From the NCBI GenBank assembly GCA_032718865.1, contig JALUTQ010000003.1:1332001-1396000 (forward strand): a stretch of DNA of 64,000 bases, written 5' to 3'. Origin of the DNA: Tilletia caries. Taxonomy: Eukaryota; Basidiomycota; Exobasidiomycetes; Tilletiales; Tilletiaceae. A model generated the notes under the pieces. The model had not been told where the DNA came from. It saw only the letters and a list, made by a program, of their open reading frames with translations, and did not search any database. Both the position numbers and the translations under genes were made by a program. How positions within the stretch are numbered: the first letter of the stretch is position 1; each line of letters begins with the position of its first letter. Below are positions 52,226 to 63,085 of the stretch, piece by piece.

Positions 52226-52782
52226 GAGAAATTTCACAGGATGACCCCCATTTTTATCTAAGTTGACAGAATGACCCTCATGCACAGAATGACCCCCCGA
52301 TTGGAACCACCACTTTCGGATGTCCAGTAAAAGCTCCGCCACGGCGATCAGAGGCTCGAACACGTCGAAACTACCTATGGCAGCGCGGCTACCCACGCTG
52401 AAGCTCCTCCCACTTTTTATTGACAATTCGAGAGACGCACCGTCGAGCAATGGTCGCGCAAAAAAGGGCAGAACGAAGCGAACAAAGAGCGCCTCTCGGC
52501 CGAGAGAATTTTGCCTTGGAATTGATTGACCCTTCTCTCAGCATCTACTGCTCATCTTTGGATGATTCGATTTCAATACCTTCAACGTTGTTGGCTTTGT
52601 TGTAGGCGCGCAAAGCTTTGTGCCAAACGTCAGCTGTGTTCGCCTCGTTCTGTGGTCATGGTGTGGATCAGTAGAGAAAGGTTTTCCTCTGCTTTCTGGG
52701 AGGGGGTCATCCTGTGAAGAGATAAGGTGAGGGTCATTCTGTCAACTTAGATAACAATGGGGGTCATCCTGTGAAATTTCTC
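52226..52782. mobile_element. Mutator-type MITE with long TIRs
   Basis: 557 bp with nearly perfect inverted ends of about 58 bp beginning GAGAAATTTCACAGGATGAC. The flanking 10-bp direct repeats GTCTGCGGCC lie at 52,216-52,225 and 52,783-52,792. Long TIRs with 9-10 bp duplications are typical of Mutator-like elements. No transposase frame; non-autonomous. Confidence 0.85.
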
Positions 52783-52987
52783 GTCTGCGGCCACACGACG
52801 ACATTCAATGAAAAGGCTCAGACGATTTTCAAGCGTGGTACACGAGTGGCGGCGAGGAAAGCAGACTTCTGACTGAGTATTGCTGTACCCGCCCCTCGCG
52901 GTGTGTGCAACTTTGGAAAGGAGAGGTGGATGAGAAAATCTGTTGGGGCCTTTACAGGATCATTGTGGGTCTCGGTTGCCCTGACCT

Positions 52988-54394
52988 TCATGCTTGCATG
53001 TTCAAACTAAGAATTAAGAAGACGCTTTGTGAGTGAATTGCCTCCCCTTGGCCGCAAGCACAAACTTCTTCAGGCTGGGAGAACTTACAGGAGCCCATTG
53101 CCGTGTGGTAGGTAAGTGACATTCCGCGCGTTCGCGAGAGTCTGTGCGATCTCTTTGCTCGCCTCGATGCGACGAATAGTAAGAAGACCATCCCCAGCCT
53201 TCTCGAGGGCCCGCGAAATGGTTGATGCGGCCTCTGCCTCACCCTCGGCGCGAATGACGGATGCTTGTCGCTCTTGCTCAGCCTACACGCGCGAACACCA
53301 GAAGAAGTCGGATCAGCAAGCTGGTCCCGGTAGTTCAGCTTCACCCAGCCGACGTCACTCACCTTCTCAACCACGAATCTCGCTCTCTCGGCATCTTGCT
53401 GCGCAATTTGCTTTTGCTCGACAGCCTACGGAGCGGAGAGAGGTCATGAAATGGCGTCAGAATTCGTTGATTCGTGCGATGCGTCTGTTCCCAGAATGGA
53501 GATGCTTACCTTGGTGAAGTCAGGGCCGAAGGTCATATGGGTCTGTGGATATCATATTTTGGTGAGCAGTGAACGCCTTCCAAAGATTCCCGTGCAGGCG
53601 AACATACAATTGACACATCTTCGAGAAGGATGTTGAACTCGTTGGCGCGCTTAAGGAGGTCCTCCCGAATCTTAGCGCTGACGATCTCACGCTGTGTGAT
53701 GAGCTCCGCAGCGTCGAACTGAGCAACCGTGGCCTTCAGCACCTCGTTACCGATGGAGGGCAGCACGCGCTCGTCGTAATCTTGACCCAAGTTCTGGTAG
53801 ATGCGGGGGAGGAAGCGAGTGTCGGGACGGGACAGGACGCGCAGGGTGAGAGTCACCTAATGGAGATACGCATAAATGCACCGGAACGGGGCGGTCGACT
53901 CGGTCAGATCAAAGTTTCTCCAACTTGAGTCGTGTGCTTGCAACACTCACCATCTGCAGATCCTTCGTCCCGGTGGTGGTAGAGATGTTACGAGGCTTGA
54001 TGCGCACGTCGAAAAGAATAGCGCGCTGCAGCCAGGGAACCAGGAAGTGAGTTCCCTCTCCAGTTGCCTGGAAAACAGTCACGAGAACAAAGGTTTGAGC
54101 TCAGTCAGCATTATACGGCCCGTGAATCAGAGAACGCATCGCTGGCTTACCCTGTCCTTGACTCCTTGGAAGCGGTCGAACATGACTGCCCGGAAGCCAC
54201 CAGGCACGTCGTAGAGACTTGACTGGATCACCAAGGCGCCGGCGCCGAGCGGCACTGTAAAAGAGAACCGCCGCAGTAGAGGTGACGGGACAGCAGAAGT
54301 CAGTGGTCAGCTTGTTTTGCCATCGGAACGATCCGAGCTCGAGTTCTCAGCACTCACCGGCAAAGCGAGAGACGAGATTGGCGATGGAAGCCAT
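52988..54394 (-). CDS. PHB1: Prohibitin 1
   Basis: Eight exons fit: 54,394-54,358, 54,254-54,151, 54,067-53,951, 53,856-53,608, 53,542-53,510, 53,425-53,363, 53,282-53,089 and 53,006-52,988, all with GT-AG introns. They give 816 nt and 271 residues, close to the usual PHB1 length. The N-terminus [16 protein letters not shown] and following hydrophobic ALVIQSSLY form the membrane anchor. The SPFH/band-7 domain shows [47 protein letters not shown] and [16 protein letters not shown], followed by an Ala/Glu/Arg-rich coiled coil and [17 protein letters not shown] at the end. With Phb2 it forms ring complexes in the inner mitochondrial membrane that chaperone proteins and restrain the m-AAA protease. 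No lesion seen. Confidence 0.93.
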
Positions 54395-54797
54395 TGCGCG
54401 TGATGAAATCTGTCGAGGTACTGAACGCTGCTCCTTGCGAGGGTCACGGTATGCTCGAGCGTCCTTTCCAAGCGGCGGGCAACTTGGTCGAGCTGCGCTG
54501 ACGGAATCTTGTCCTGGGCGGCGCGTTTCTGTCGGCCGAGAGGTTTTGCATGTCATCGAGGTCAGCCGTCAGTCCACTCACTTTGAGGCTACTGTACTAC
54601 CTACCTGCTTTTCCATCCTCGCCAGCTTTCCGCTGTGTCCAGGTAGTGATGATGCTAGCTTCTGTTCTCTGTATACCCTTCTATTCAGAGCGCGACGCGC
54701 GGCAGAGCTCGGTGGCAGTGAGGCATCGCTGTGCTCGTCCTTTCTCAGGCTTTCAGATTTCAATTGATTCGGATCGTACATTCGAGGGGCCCATCGA
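54395..54797. other. Intergenic region between VMA12-like gene and PHB1
   Basis: 403 bp holding the presumed 3' end of the VMA12-like gene and the promoter of PHB1. No TATA box or repeat is obvious. Confidence 0.5.
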
Positions 54798-55900
54798 TCA
54801 TTTCAGTGAAGGACGACTTTGGCCAAAGGACAACGGGGCGGGTGCTCGTCCAGAGTCGAAGCCTCTCATCTTCGCCTTGCGTGTCACTTGCTGTTCCGCC
54901 GAAACGCGCCAGTACCGCGCGTACATCGCAGTCTCGGCCACTCCGACCACAATCGCCAAGGCCAGACAAACCAGTGTTTTCTGAAGGCGGAATAGATGGG
55001 AATGGAACAGTCAACCAGTGCGAGATGCAGGAAACGTGAGGAGATACGCACCCAGATGACGCTGGCCGAGCCTGCTGCCCACCAACCTGCGGTGACAACG
55101 GCGCCCATGCTGACGATGATGTTGACGACGGCGCTGATCTGCTTGTTCGCCTCGGCCCACTCCTCGGCCTCTTGCTCGGGCGTGAGCTTTTGGACCGAGA
55201 GTGTCGGGACCGTGTCGTAGGTAGAATCAGTGGGGTGGGACCGGGGAGGTTCGGTAAGGTTGAAGAGGGATCGCCTCTTGTTGTGAGGCTGTTGTATTGT
55301 CGACATACGCTCGTACTCTGCCTGCTCATGAGCAAGCCGGATGATTGCAAGGCTCTTTTCGAGCTCAGCAGACTGCGATCACGCGTAATTCAAGGTGACG
55401 GGATTGCATGCAGTCAGTAATCCAGTATGTTAGACGGTTCGACAGAAAGCGGGGAGATCATGTTCTCACTCTTTCGAACTTCGGCTTTGGGGGGAAGTGC
55501 AGCTTTGCACCACGCGTCAGCGCGTATAGAGTGAGCTGCTTTGGATCTATTGAACGTGAAGGCGGGATGTCAAGCCTGATGGGTACGTGTGCTCGCACTG
55601 CATAATGTACTCACCTATGTCATGTGACTGCAATACTGAAGCTGCTTTTTGTGCGCAGCTAGATAGGTTTGCTAGGACGGAGTGGTCGATGATGTATGGC
55701 GGCTGCATTTCCGATGCGTTAGCATTGATCGGCTTCGAAGTGTGCTGGAAAGCGGCATCGATTTGGGACTGGACATCAGAGGAGATGTCCAGTTGGTTGT
55801 TGACCTCGTTTAGTTGGCTCAACGTCCTGGTGACCTTGAGAGTCAGTTCGAGTTGAAGCGGCTCTCTTGAAGCTGAGGTTGCAGCTGTCGACGACTCCAT
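54798..55900 (-). CDS. Vma12-type V-ATPase assembly factor
   Basis: Exons 55,900-55,615, 55,546-55,470, 55,372-55,052 and 54,980-54,798 join in frame to 288 residues. The N-terminal half is helical and cytosolic in type. LTLYALTRGAKLHFPPKPKFER and the helix KSLAIIRLAHEQAEYERM match the Vma12/TMEM199 family (PF11712). Two membrane segments close the protein: VVNIIVSMGAVVTAGWWAAG (~202-222) and TLVCLALAIVVGVAETAMY (~230-248). Vma12 family proteins sit in the ER membrane and are needed to assemble the Vo sector of the vacuolar ATPase. The ATG lies two bases after the stop codon of the upstream gene, so its transcript may be shared with that gene. Confidence 0.85.
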
Positions 55901-55902
55901 CG

Positions 55903-56573
55903 CTATGTAGTCGTTTCTGGAACGGTGGCTGGCGTTGTTGCAGAGGAAGGAGGGTTCAACCGCGGAACGACGGGTCTGAACACGATATGTCGGTTAGAGA
56001 CGCTCGGCACTGGTGCTTCCAGCGGGATAGGAGACACGACGAGTTGTTGGTGCGGTGGACGCGACGGATCTGAATCGGAAATGCAGCTGATCAGTGCGGT
56101 ACGGAATAGGGGGAATGAGGGGAGGTATCAGGCTTACCCTTTTCGACGTTGAGATGGATGTCAGTTCCTACGGGCTCGGTCCAATCACCTCGGAAGATGT
56201 TATCACCAATTCGAAGATGTGGGGATGAAGATTCGAGTCCCTGTGATCCGGAAGATTGGGGAGGTGAATTCTGGCACAGGTGGGCAAGTCAAAATGGATA
56301 TGGGATACTGACGATGAGAGCACACTCGACCCCGTTGCGAATGAGTCGATGGCCAAAGCCACTGAGATCAAGAGTGACGAGTTCTTCCTCGGCCTCGCAC
56401 TCCCACTCGGTGTCGGATTGTGTTGATGTGCTTGGACCGTCCTCGCTGAGCTGAGAGACTCGATTCCAGGAGCTGTCGAGTGGTCCGCTGTTGTTGACGA
56501 CGGTAGGTGGTGGCAGGTCTGTGGAAGGTGCTGAGGGTGATACCAACTGGGCTCCTGGCTGCACTGTGTTCAT
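55903..56573 (-). CDS. TFIIIC subunit 6-like protein (tau55-type domain)
   Basis: Exons 56,573-56,313, 56,270-56,138 and 56,069-55,903 give 186 residues. A Ser/Pro-rich N-terminus precedes DTEWECEAEEELVTLDLSGFG, the beginning of the TFIIIC_sub6 fold (PF10419). Exon 2 supplies SPHLRIGDNIFRGDWTEPVG, the conserved second half of that fold. The C-terminus is Pro-rich (VVPRLNPPSSATTPATVPE). In TFIIIC, which binds tRNA gene promoters for RNA polymerase III, this small beta-rich domain pairs with a partner subunit. The first intron is only 42 bp. The TAG stop at 55,905-55,903 is followed after two bases by the next ATG. Confidence 0.72.
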
Positions 56574-58065
56574 GCTTCCTCCCTTCCAAACGATTTCCAC
56601 AGCAATGCAGGCGCGCTGGGTCGGGATCGTGCTAGTCTGGTCACACCAGACCGTCGACGCACGTGATGAGAGGACACAAGATCCCGTGGTGACGGTCTGG
56701 CACCACTCGACTCCACCGCCGGACCATCCCTACACTGCGGGCAAATTCTAGCGTTAGAGTAACGCTAGCCGAAACTTCTCAGAGTACTACGAGACCCCTG
56801 TAGGAGGTGGGCTCATGAGTTTTCCTGAGGGCTTAGAGCATAAATGGGAGCCACTAGGAGGATTCCCCTCTGAGGCCCTCCCGAGTGGTGGATCCAGAGG
56901 GACTCAGGAAGGTTGCTTACATAAGCCCCGATCCCAGAGGAGCTAAAATTGAATTTCAAAAAATAAAAATTCCGCATGCGGGAATGGATCACACGACTGG
57001 CCACCACACCCACTTCCACACATACATACTACCACCTATACTATCAGCGTTTGATACAGAAATCACTCTATTTGTTACAATATATACCAAAACATATTTT
57101 TGTTGTCGACGATAAATGGCATTCTGTCGCGCTGAGCTGGTGCAGTGGATGAAGATTTGACGACGGCGCGCAACAGCACTCTTTTACTATGCACAGTTAT
57201 GAAGATATGAAATTTACTCCTAGCCACTCATGACCTTGAGACTCCAGTGTGACTCCTAGGCCTCGTTTCCCTAGGGCTCCGGGGCGTTTTTCTGTAGTCT
57301 TTGTAGTGCCTTGCGGCTCTAGCATCTCGGGAGTCCCCGACTTCATTTGGCGGTGTAGTCTATTATAGACTTGGCCGAACTCTTGTACAAGACTCTCCTA
57401 TAGAGTCTTGTCAAATTCTATCGCCAATTGGATCAAGTCTTGTGAAAGAGCGGCCGCCCAATACTTGTGCGATAGCAGCTATAAGACTTGTGGGATAGTG
57501 AACTCAAGTCTTGAGCCGTTCTTACCATAGGTAGCCCCACTTTCCAGGATCCCCGGCTCCAGGCGGCCTCCAGCCTCGAGCAGTGCACATACAGCGCATT
57601 AATGATGAAAGCAGAAGCACATATCGTTCGAATCTAGTATTGGGAGCTGGGTACAATTCTGACTGGATGGTGGTATAATAATATGCACTGGTGCATATGA
57701 CTGTGAGAACTGAAACGAATCTGTGGGAGCTGTGAAAGGACAAAGAGTGGGTGGAGAATGCTGCAGGGAGAACTTGCACTTCAGACGCAGTTCCAGAGGA
57801 TCAAATGCGTGGGAGCGGGCGACTCACTGGTGCGATCGACTGTTCTGAGGAACGAGGCGAGGGCGTGAATCGAAAATGCATATCAAGTCAGCGAAGGGAA
57901 GGATCAGAGAAGGGAGGCAAGGGGGCAGACTCACTGGTTGCTGGTAGCCTTTCGCAGTCGACTGGTGTGGAAGAGTATTGCGTGAGGGTGAGCAGACTCA
58001 CAAGAAGACGTCCATGGTCAGTACTCAGGTAACGCGTTGTCAAAACCTTGACGGAGAAGAAAGGT
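56574..58065. other. Unassigned region with short-repeat arrays
   Basis: Near 56,637 is a palindrome-like TCTGGTCACACCAGACC, 65 bp upstream of the TFIIIC-like ATG. From 57,340 to 57,510 there is an array of CAAGTCTTG/AAGACTTG words, probably another MITE. From 57,800 to 58,030 several splice-site-like GTGAG/CTCAC motifs occur on the minus strand, but no protein family could be recognised. Confidence 0.4.
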
Positions 58066-58073
58066 ATATCAGT

Positions 58074-58743
58074 CAGGGCTCGGCTCCGACTATAGTCGCA
58101 CGTTTTTTGGCATAGTCATAGTCGTAGTCGTAGGCGTTTTTTGAAAATCCGAAATAGTCATAGTCGCAAGTCTGACTATAGTGCCATAGTCGACTATAGT
58201 CGCAGGATTTTGCGCAGCCAAATTTTGCACTATAGTGTGACTATAGCCAAAATTGGAACGCCAGTGCGCCACTATAGTCGGACTTTGGGACAATAATTTT
58301 CACACTATAGTTGCACGCCAAATTTCAGACTATAAATAATTCTAGTGTAGGTCGCTTTTGATTGTCTAAAATTGGATATAGTCAGGCTATGGTTCGACTA
58401 TCCAACAATAATAGTCGCACTATGACTGGCTATAGTGTTTCATGGGCAATGGATGTCATAGTCTGACTATAGCGGTGGCGGTCGGGCCTGCGGCTATAGT
58501 CGCAACTCCAAGCTATAGTCAGACCATGACATGCTATAGTCGGACTATAGCCGAATTGTTTGCTGCGACTATAGCCTTGACGTCCAGCTATTGTCCGACT
58601 ATAGTCGCAAAATCAATTTTAGACCAGATTTCTAACGACTATGGCGACTATTGTCTTACATTTTCTGGAGCATAGTCATAGTCATAGTCGTATGAGGCTA
58701 TAGTCGTAATAGTCGTAAAATCCCATAGTCGTGCCGAGCCCTG
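58074..58743. mobile_element. hAT-like MITE with GACTATAGTC array
   Basis: 670 bp with inverted ends CAGGGCTCGGC and 8-bp direct repeats ATATCAGT at 58,066-58,073 and 58,744-58,751, both typical of hAT elements. The interior is almost entirely made of short palindromic words (GACTATAGTCG and variants). No transposase. Confidence 0.88.
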
Positions 58744-58751
58744 ATATCAGT

Positions 58752-60470
58752 GCATGTATGCGCCCCGAAAGAGCAATGCAAGCGCGTAGCAGCATCAGAT
58801 ACTACTCACAAGGCCAGGATGCCGCCGCAAGGTGACGAGACCGAGCAGCGTGAGTGTCACGCATGCGCAGCATCGAAATAGTGGATGTATGCTGGACATC
58901 TGCAAAGAAGAAAAGAAGAAGCATATGCGCGTGTCACGACTCACAGCTGACCGGGGAGCGAGGACAGGAGAAGGGAGGCAGATGGGGAAGGAAGAAGAGG
59001 AGGGAGGAGACGATGCAGAGACGAAGGATAATAGAGAAGGTCAGTGGCAGAGAGGCGTGGTCAGCGGGGCATAGCATGCGCCATGCAGTGCGAAGGAAAG
59101 CCTGCAAGAAGGAAGAAACCGAGGCAAGGAAAGAGGGGTGTAGAACTCAGAAAGTATGGTGAGTCCGGTCATAAGTTGCTCGTCAAGGGGAAGAGACTAT
59201 GAGCAAGTGGTGATGCTGTATACTCTCGCTGGTGCTGTGGGTGAGAAAGAGGATCAGGGAAGGGGTCAGTGACACCGGTGTACTCACCAGCGCGCAGCCG
59301 CGCGTGCCAATGGCCTTGACAAGAGGTTGTCGACAACTGGTTTGTTGTGTTGTTGTGTGGATGTGATCGTGGTCGTGGTCGTCAGCTAGATAGATGCCTT
59401 CCCGAAATTTCGCTAAGTCTTTTTCTACACTCAGCCAGCTCACATCTTCCCACCACGACACCGTGCACACCACACATACACATGTGTGTGCATAATGAAG
59501 CCTGCTCTACGTTTGGGACCCTCACAAGGCTGATGTTCCTGTAGGTGGTAGATGATTTCTATAAGAAGTTGAGAGCGCTCTGCTGCTGAAGGTTGTGTGT
59601 GTGAGGGCAGCCTTGCCCAACCATTTGGCCACTTAGCCTTCCTCAACTCTTGCACAACAAGGATGTAGAAAGTCTCTTATGCTTCCAGACTTGGGCAATA
59701 CTTTACGGGCCCAGGGTTGCACGGGTCTTCATTTCCGAGAGATTCCCAGGTCTTCTGCCAGGCTGTCACAACCCTAGAAGCGCACAACTCTAGGACAAGG
59801 GTAGGGCTTAGCCGGCGGTGTCGATTTCATTGGGCACCTCCCTCACTCAGAGCCAAAGTTGTCTACCTCATTTCGTCGCCCATCTCGCGCTTCCAGAGGG
59901 CTCGCGCACGGGCCCTCACTCACTCAAAACTCCCTTCGACTGACTGAGCAAGGCTGTTGCTATGCAGAGGAGTGGAAAAAAAGGGCTGAGGTAGCAGATA
60001 AAGGAAGAGACCAGAAATGCGGTTGACGGAAGCGTCAGCTACGACCATGGGAAGTGCCGGAATACCAAAACAACACCTGGACTGTGTACTTTGGGTGTAA
60101 CCCTCACAAGGCCGATGACTTTGTTCTGACATTGGTTGATGAGTAAAGGTGCCGTGAGGCATGGAAGTGTGCGTTGGTTGGATGCAAAAGGAAAATTTTG
60201 CGGGAGGTGTCACTCAAATTTCGTCGAGTGGAGCCAGACCGCGCACAGCGCGGTCTGGTGTGACCAGACTACACTGCCAGTCGGCTGCGAGGATCCTCAC
60301 CCATCGCGAGGATCTCGCAGGATCATCGTGAGGCTAAGGGCTAAGTGAGGCTAACCCGACCCAGGACTTCCCACGATCATTTTGGGCTCAATCGTTGAGA
60401 GTCGCACGAGATGTTAAGCCAACGATCATCCTCAGAAATCCAAAAAAAAATGAGGGAAAAAAACAAAACC
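58752..60470. other. Unassigned region
   Basis: Several minus-strand candidates with GTGAG donors and CAG acceptors (for example near 58,805, 58,945 and 59,288) suggest a spliced host gene or its remains, but no translated segment matched a family I know. A palindrome GGTCTGGTGTGACCAGACT occurs at about 60,250-60,268. Confidence 0.35.
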
Positions 60471-60542
60471 ACTCACACCCGGATTCGAACCCGGGACTTT
60501 TTTTTCTGAATCCAGCGGTGCTACCACTAAACCACGAGCGCC
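60471..60542 (-). tRNA. tRNA-like sequence (probable pseudogene)
   Basis: The minus strand has a good A box (TGGTTTAGTGGT) and a perfect B box (GGTTCGAATCC), with a T run downstream that could end polymerase III transcription. The acceptor stem pairs poorly, the T-arm has a shifted stem, and the anticodon loop is expanded by eight A, so no anticodon can be assigned. It may be a decayed tRNA gene or a tRNA-derived repeat head. Confidence 0.5.
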
Positions 60543-61393
60543 GTAGCGCATAACAGATACTTCCAGTTTTAAAATATATTGTGTGACATAAGTTTGGAAA
60601 CACGAATCCAGAGCATGGGGATCATTCAAATGCTGGCTGACGCGCTCAATTAGGACCTGGTGTTCAGAAATAAATAACGTTGTACAAAAAAAATATGCCA
60701 GGCGATGCTCATTTATCTGAGGATCTCCTCAGATCTCGTGGATCCCACGAGGGTTGTAAGATGATCGCACGATATCGTCGAGGATAATCCTCACGTGTCG
60801 TGCTGAGGACTATCCCCAGTTCTCCATGGACGATTGGCAGTGTAAGGGATCGTGCCGTCCGTGTGCTTGGTGAACGCGAAGCTCGGAGCCTTTTTCTGGG
60901 TCGCACACGGAAATCACGGCACGGAGTTGGGAAAAGCTCGCCTGCAGTAGCAGTGGGGTTGGGTGAGAGGCCGTCATACGATATGGCAACGGTGTTCGCT
61001 GGTGTGGATCAGAGAAGAGGAGATGCAAGGGAGCGTGTGATAAACAGCTGCTGCTGCTGGTGCTGATGCTGCGGCGCGGCTGCGGCTTTCTGGTGCGAAT
61101 GAATGTGAAGTTGTGCTTGTGGATCTGTGTGCAGTGAAATGCCGGGTGTCGTATTGGCGAGCGCGACAAGGCGAGGCGAGGCAAAGGCAAGGCGTGGGGA
61201 GGGATGCGATGGGGATGCGAAAGGGGATGGCTTGAGGAATCGCCCAGTCTCCCGCTCCACCACCACCATCACCATCCCCATCCTCAACGCGCACGCCGCA
61301 CTCCTCGTCTGCCACTGTGCACACACTCGCAGGCTCTCATCTCTGCCACACAACACCTCTCCTACAAGCCAGAAGGTCGTCTCCCAGCGCACA
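60543..61393. other. Upstream region of the Ser/Ala-rich gene
   Basis: No gene recognised. A CACCAC microsatellite lies at 61,256-61,275, shortly before the chosen ATG. Confidence 0.45.
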
Positions 61394-63085
61394 ATGCCTC
61401 CCAGAGCAGCATCAAACAGACGCAACGCGGCGGGTGCCGGTGCAGGTGCAGCAGCATCAGCATCGGCAACCGCTGCAGGCACAGCAGCTGCCACTCAGGA
61501 CAGCACCAAGTCAGCGCAGACACCAGCCTCACCCAGACACAACAACGGCCGGCCTGCATCGGCAACAGTCTCACGATCAGGATCAGGATCAGCGTCTTCC
61601 AACCCGAACGACGGCGTCAAAGCGACTCTACCGGACGGCCTCAGCATGCACCCCACCTTCGCATTCTCCATGGCAGGCAGCATTCCATTCTCGCTGCCGT
61701 CGATCCTCGCACAACCCAGACTTCCCACACACTCCTCCAGAGTCACATCCTCGGCTCTCCCTTCACCTTCCTACGCAAAGGGACCAGCTCATGTTTACAT
61801 CAACAACAACAGCAACACCGCTCCAACTACAAGCATCATTCCAAGAAGTGAGCCCTTCCGACGGACGAGGAAACAGCCATTCCCATTCCTCATGCCCTCA
61901 CAGGCAGCACTCAAGGCCCTCAACGCAGCTGCATTCAAAATCATCCCCACCCTACCCGCTGAACCTATTGACCTCGGACCGCCAACAGCATCATCGTTAT
62001 CAGACCAGCCACCGCCAGCGAAAAGACGGAGAAAGATCAGTGCTGTCAGGAGTCCAGTCTCATCTTCATCCTCGATCTCATCACCACCGTTGTCGTCAAA
62101 TGCTGCTAGGAGCATCGCTGCACCGGCTATCGTCACCACCGGCCATAACAACTCCGGGTCCTCTTCCTCTGCCAGCAGCAGTTCCAGGTCCAGCACAGGC
62201 TCACCTGTCATCAAGATCACCATCCTACCCGCAGGCGAGATCCGCACAAGCGACTCACCCTGGGGTCGAGCCGGACCACCCTCCGACTCTATCGCTCTCC
62301 GCCGCAACTGCTTCGCCCTCGCCAACGACCGATACCCAGGCGCACCAGGCACCGCACTCGATAAGGCCCGCAAGGAACTTCAGCGCGCAGAACAGGCCGC
62401 CAAGCGAGATGCCACAAAGAAACTCGCGGCCCGCAACGAACTTGAGCACCTTGGCGTCAAGGGTCTCGGCAAGAAGCGGAAGAGCGCAAGTCCGTACGCA
62501 ACCACGAACCAACACGGCACGTTCTCCTCCGCCGCCGCGGCCTCAGCTGCTGCGGCAGCGGCTGCGGCGTCCTCGGCGCTCACGCGCTCCAAGGGGAAAG
62601 GTCGGGCATCTAGCAGTGGCTCTGCGCCCGCAGAGAGCAATCCGCACCCGGGATCTCGTTCCCGTCGGCCGCCTTCCCGCGCCGCCAGCCCAGCTATGAC
62701 CGCCGCAGGCGGCTCACTGTCACGGAGTCGCAGTCGCGAACCGAGTCCGATGCGCTCTGTGGTGAGCAACAGTCTACCGGCAGCATTGATGGCCTCCTCT
62801 TCTCTCAAGCGCAAACCGAGCGCCCTCAGCAAGGAGGTTCTTCCCGATGAGAGCGACAGCCTACCGGAGGTAATAATGGCCTCTCCATCTCCCAAGCGCA
62901 AGGGGAGCGCCCTCAGTAAAGAGGTCCTTCCCGATGGGAGCAACAGCCTACCGGCGGCAATAATGGCCTCTTCTTCGCTCAAGCGCAAGGCGAGCGCCCT
63001 CAGCAAGGAGGTCCTTCCCGATGGGAGCGACTCGGACTCGGCATCAGCAACGACGGCGACATCGAGAGATGCCATCGCCGCGTAA
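61394..63085 (+). CDS. Low-complexity Ser/Ala-rich protein with C-terminal triple repeat
   Basis: The ATG at 61,394 (MPPRAASNRRNAAG) is preferred over an in-frame ATG at 61,127 because coding-like composition starts here; 563 residues follow. A moderately conserved-looking segment is HPTFAFSMAGSIPFSLPSIL, then a basic PAKRRRK (nuclear-localisation type) and a more ordered block SIALRRNCFALANDRYPGAPG followed by a charged helix KARKELQRAEQAAKRDATKK. A poly-Ala run and Arg/Ser-rich stretches follow. The end holds three ~31-residue repeats of the type SLPAAIMASSSLKRKASALS (nucleotides ~62,770-63,050). I do not recognise the family; a nuclear role is inferred only from composition. Confidence 0.65.
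   Translation: MPPRAASNRRNAAGAGAGAAASASATAAGTAAATQDSTKSAQTPASPRHNNGRPASATVSRSGSGSASSNPNDGVKATLPDGLSMHPTFAFSMAGSIPFSLPSILAQPRLPTHSSRVTSSALPSPSYAKGPAHVYINNNSNTAPTTSIIPRSEPFRRTRKQPFPFLMPSQAALKALNAAAFKIIPTLPAEPIDLGPPTASSLSDQPPPAKRRRKISAVRSPVSSSSSISSPPLSSNAARSIAAPAIVTTGHNNSGSSSSASSSSRSSTGSPVIKITILPAGEIRTSDSPWGRAGPPSDSIALRRNCFALANDRYPGAPGTALDKARKELQRAEQAAKRDATKKLAARNELEHLGVKGLGKKRKSASPYATTNQHGTFSSAAAASAAAAAAAASSALTRSKGKGRASSSGSAPAESNPHPGSRSRRPPSRAASPAMTAAGGSLSRSRSREPSPMRSVVSNSLPAALMASSSLKRKPSALSKEVLPDESDSLPEVIMASPSPKRKGSALSKEVLPDGSNSLPAAIMASSSLKRKASALSKEVLPDGSDSDSASATTATSRDAIAA

Noticed and set aside
52988..54394. Prohibitin 2 instead of prohibitin 1
   Set aside because: Length of 271 residues and the short N-terminus before [11 protein letters not shown] fit PHB1; PHB2 has a longer N-terminal extension.
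58832..59162. Lys/Glu-rich plus-strand frames as small genes
   Set aside because: Composition reflects purine-rich DNA; splice-like motifs on the other strand are better supported, though no gene could be named.
61127..61393. Upstream in-frame ATG as start of the Ser/Ala-rich gene
   Set aside because: The added 89 residues derive from promoter-like, CACCAC-repeat DNA and have no coding-like composition.
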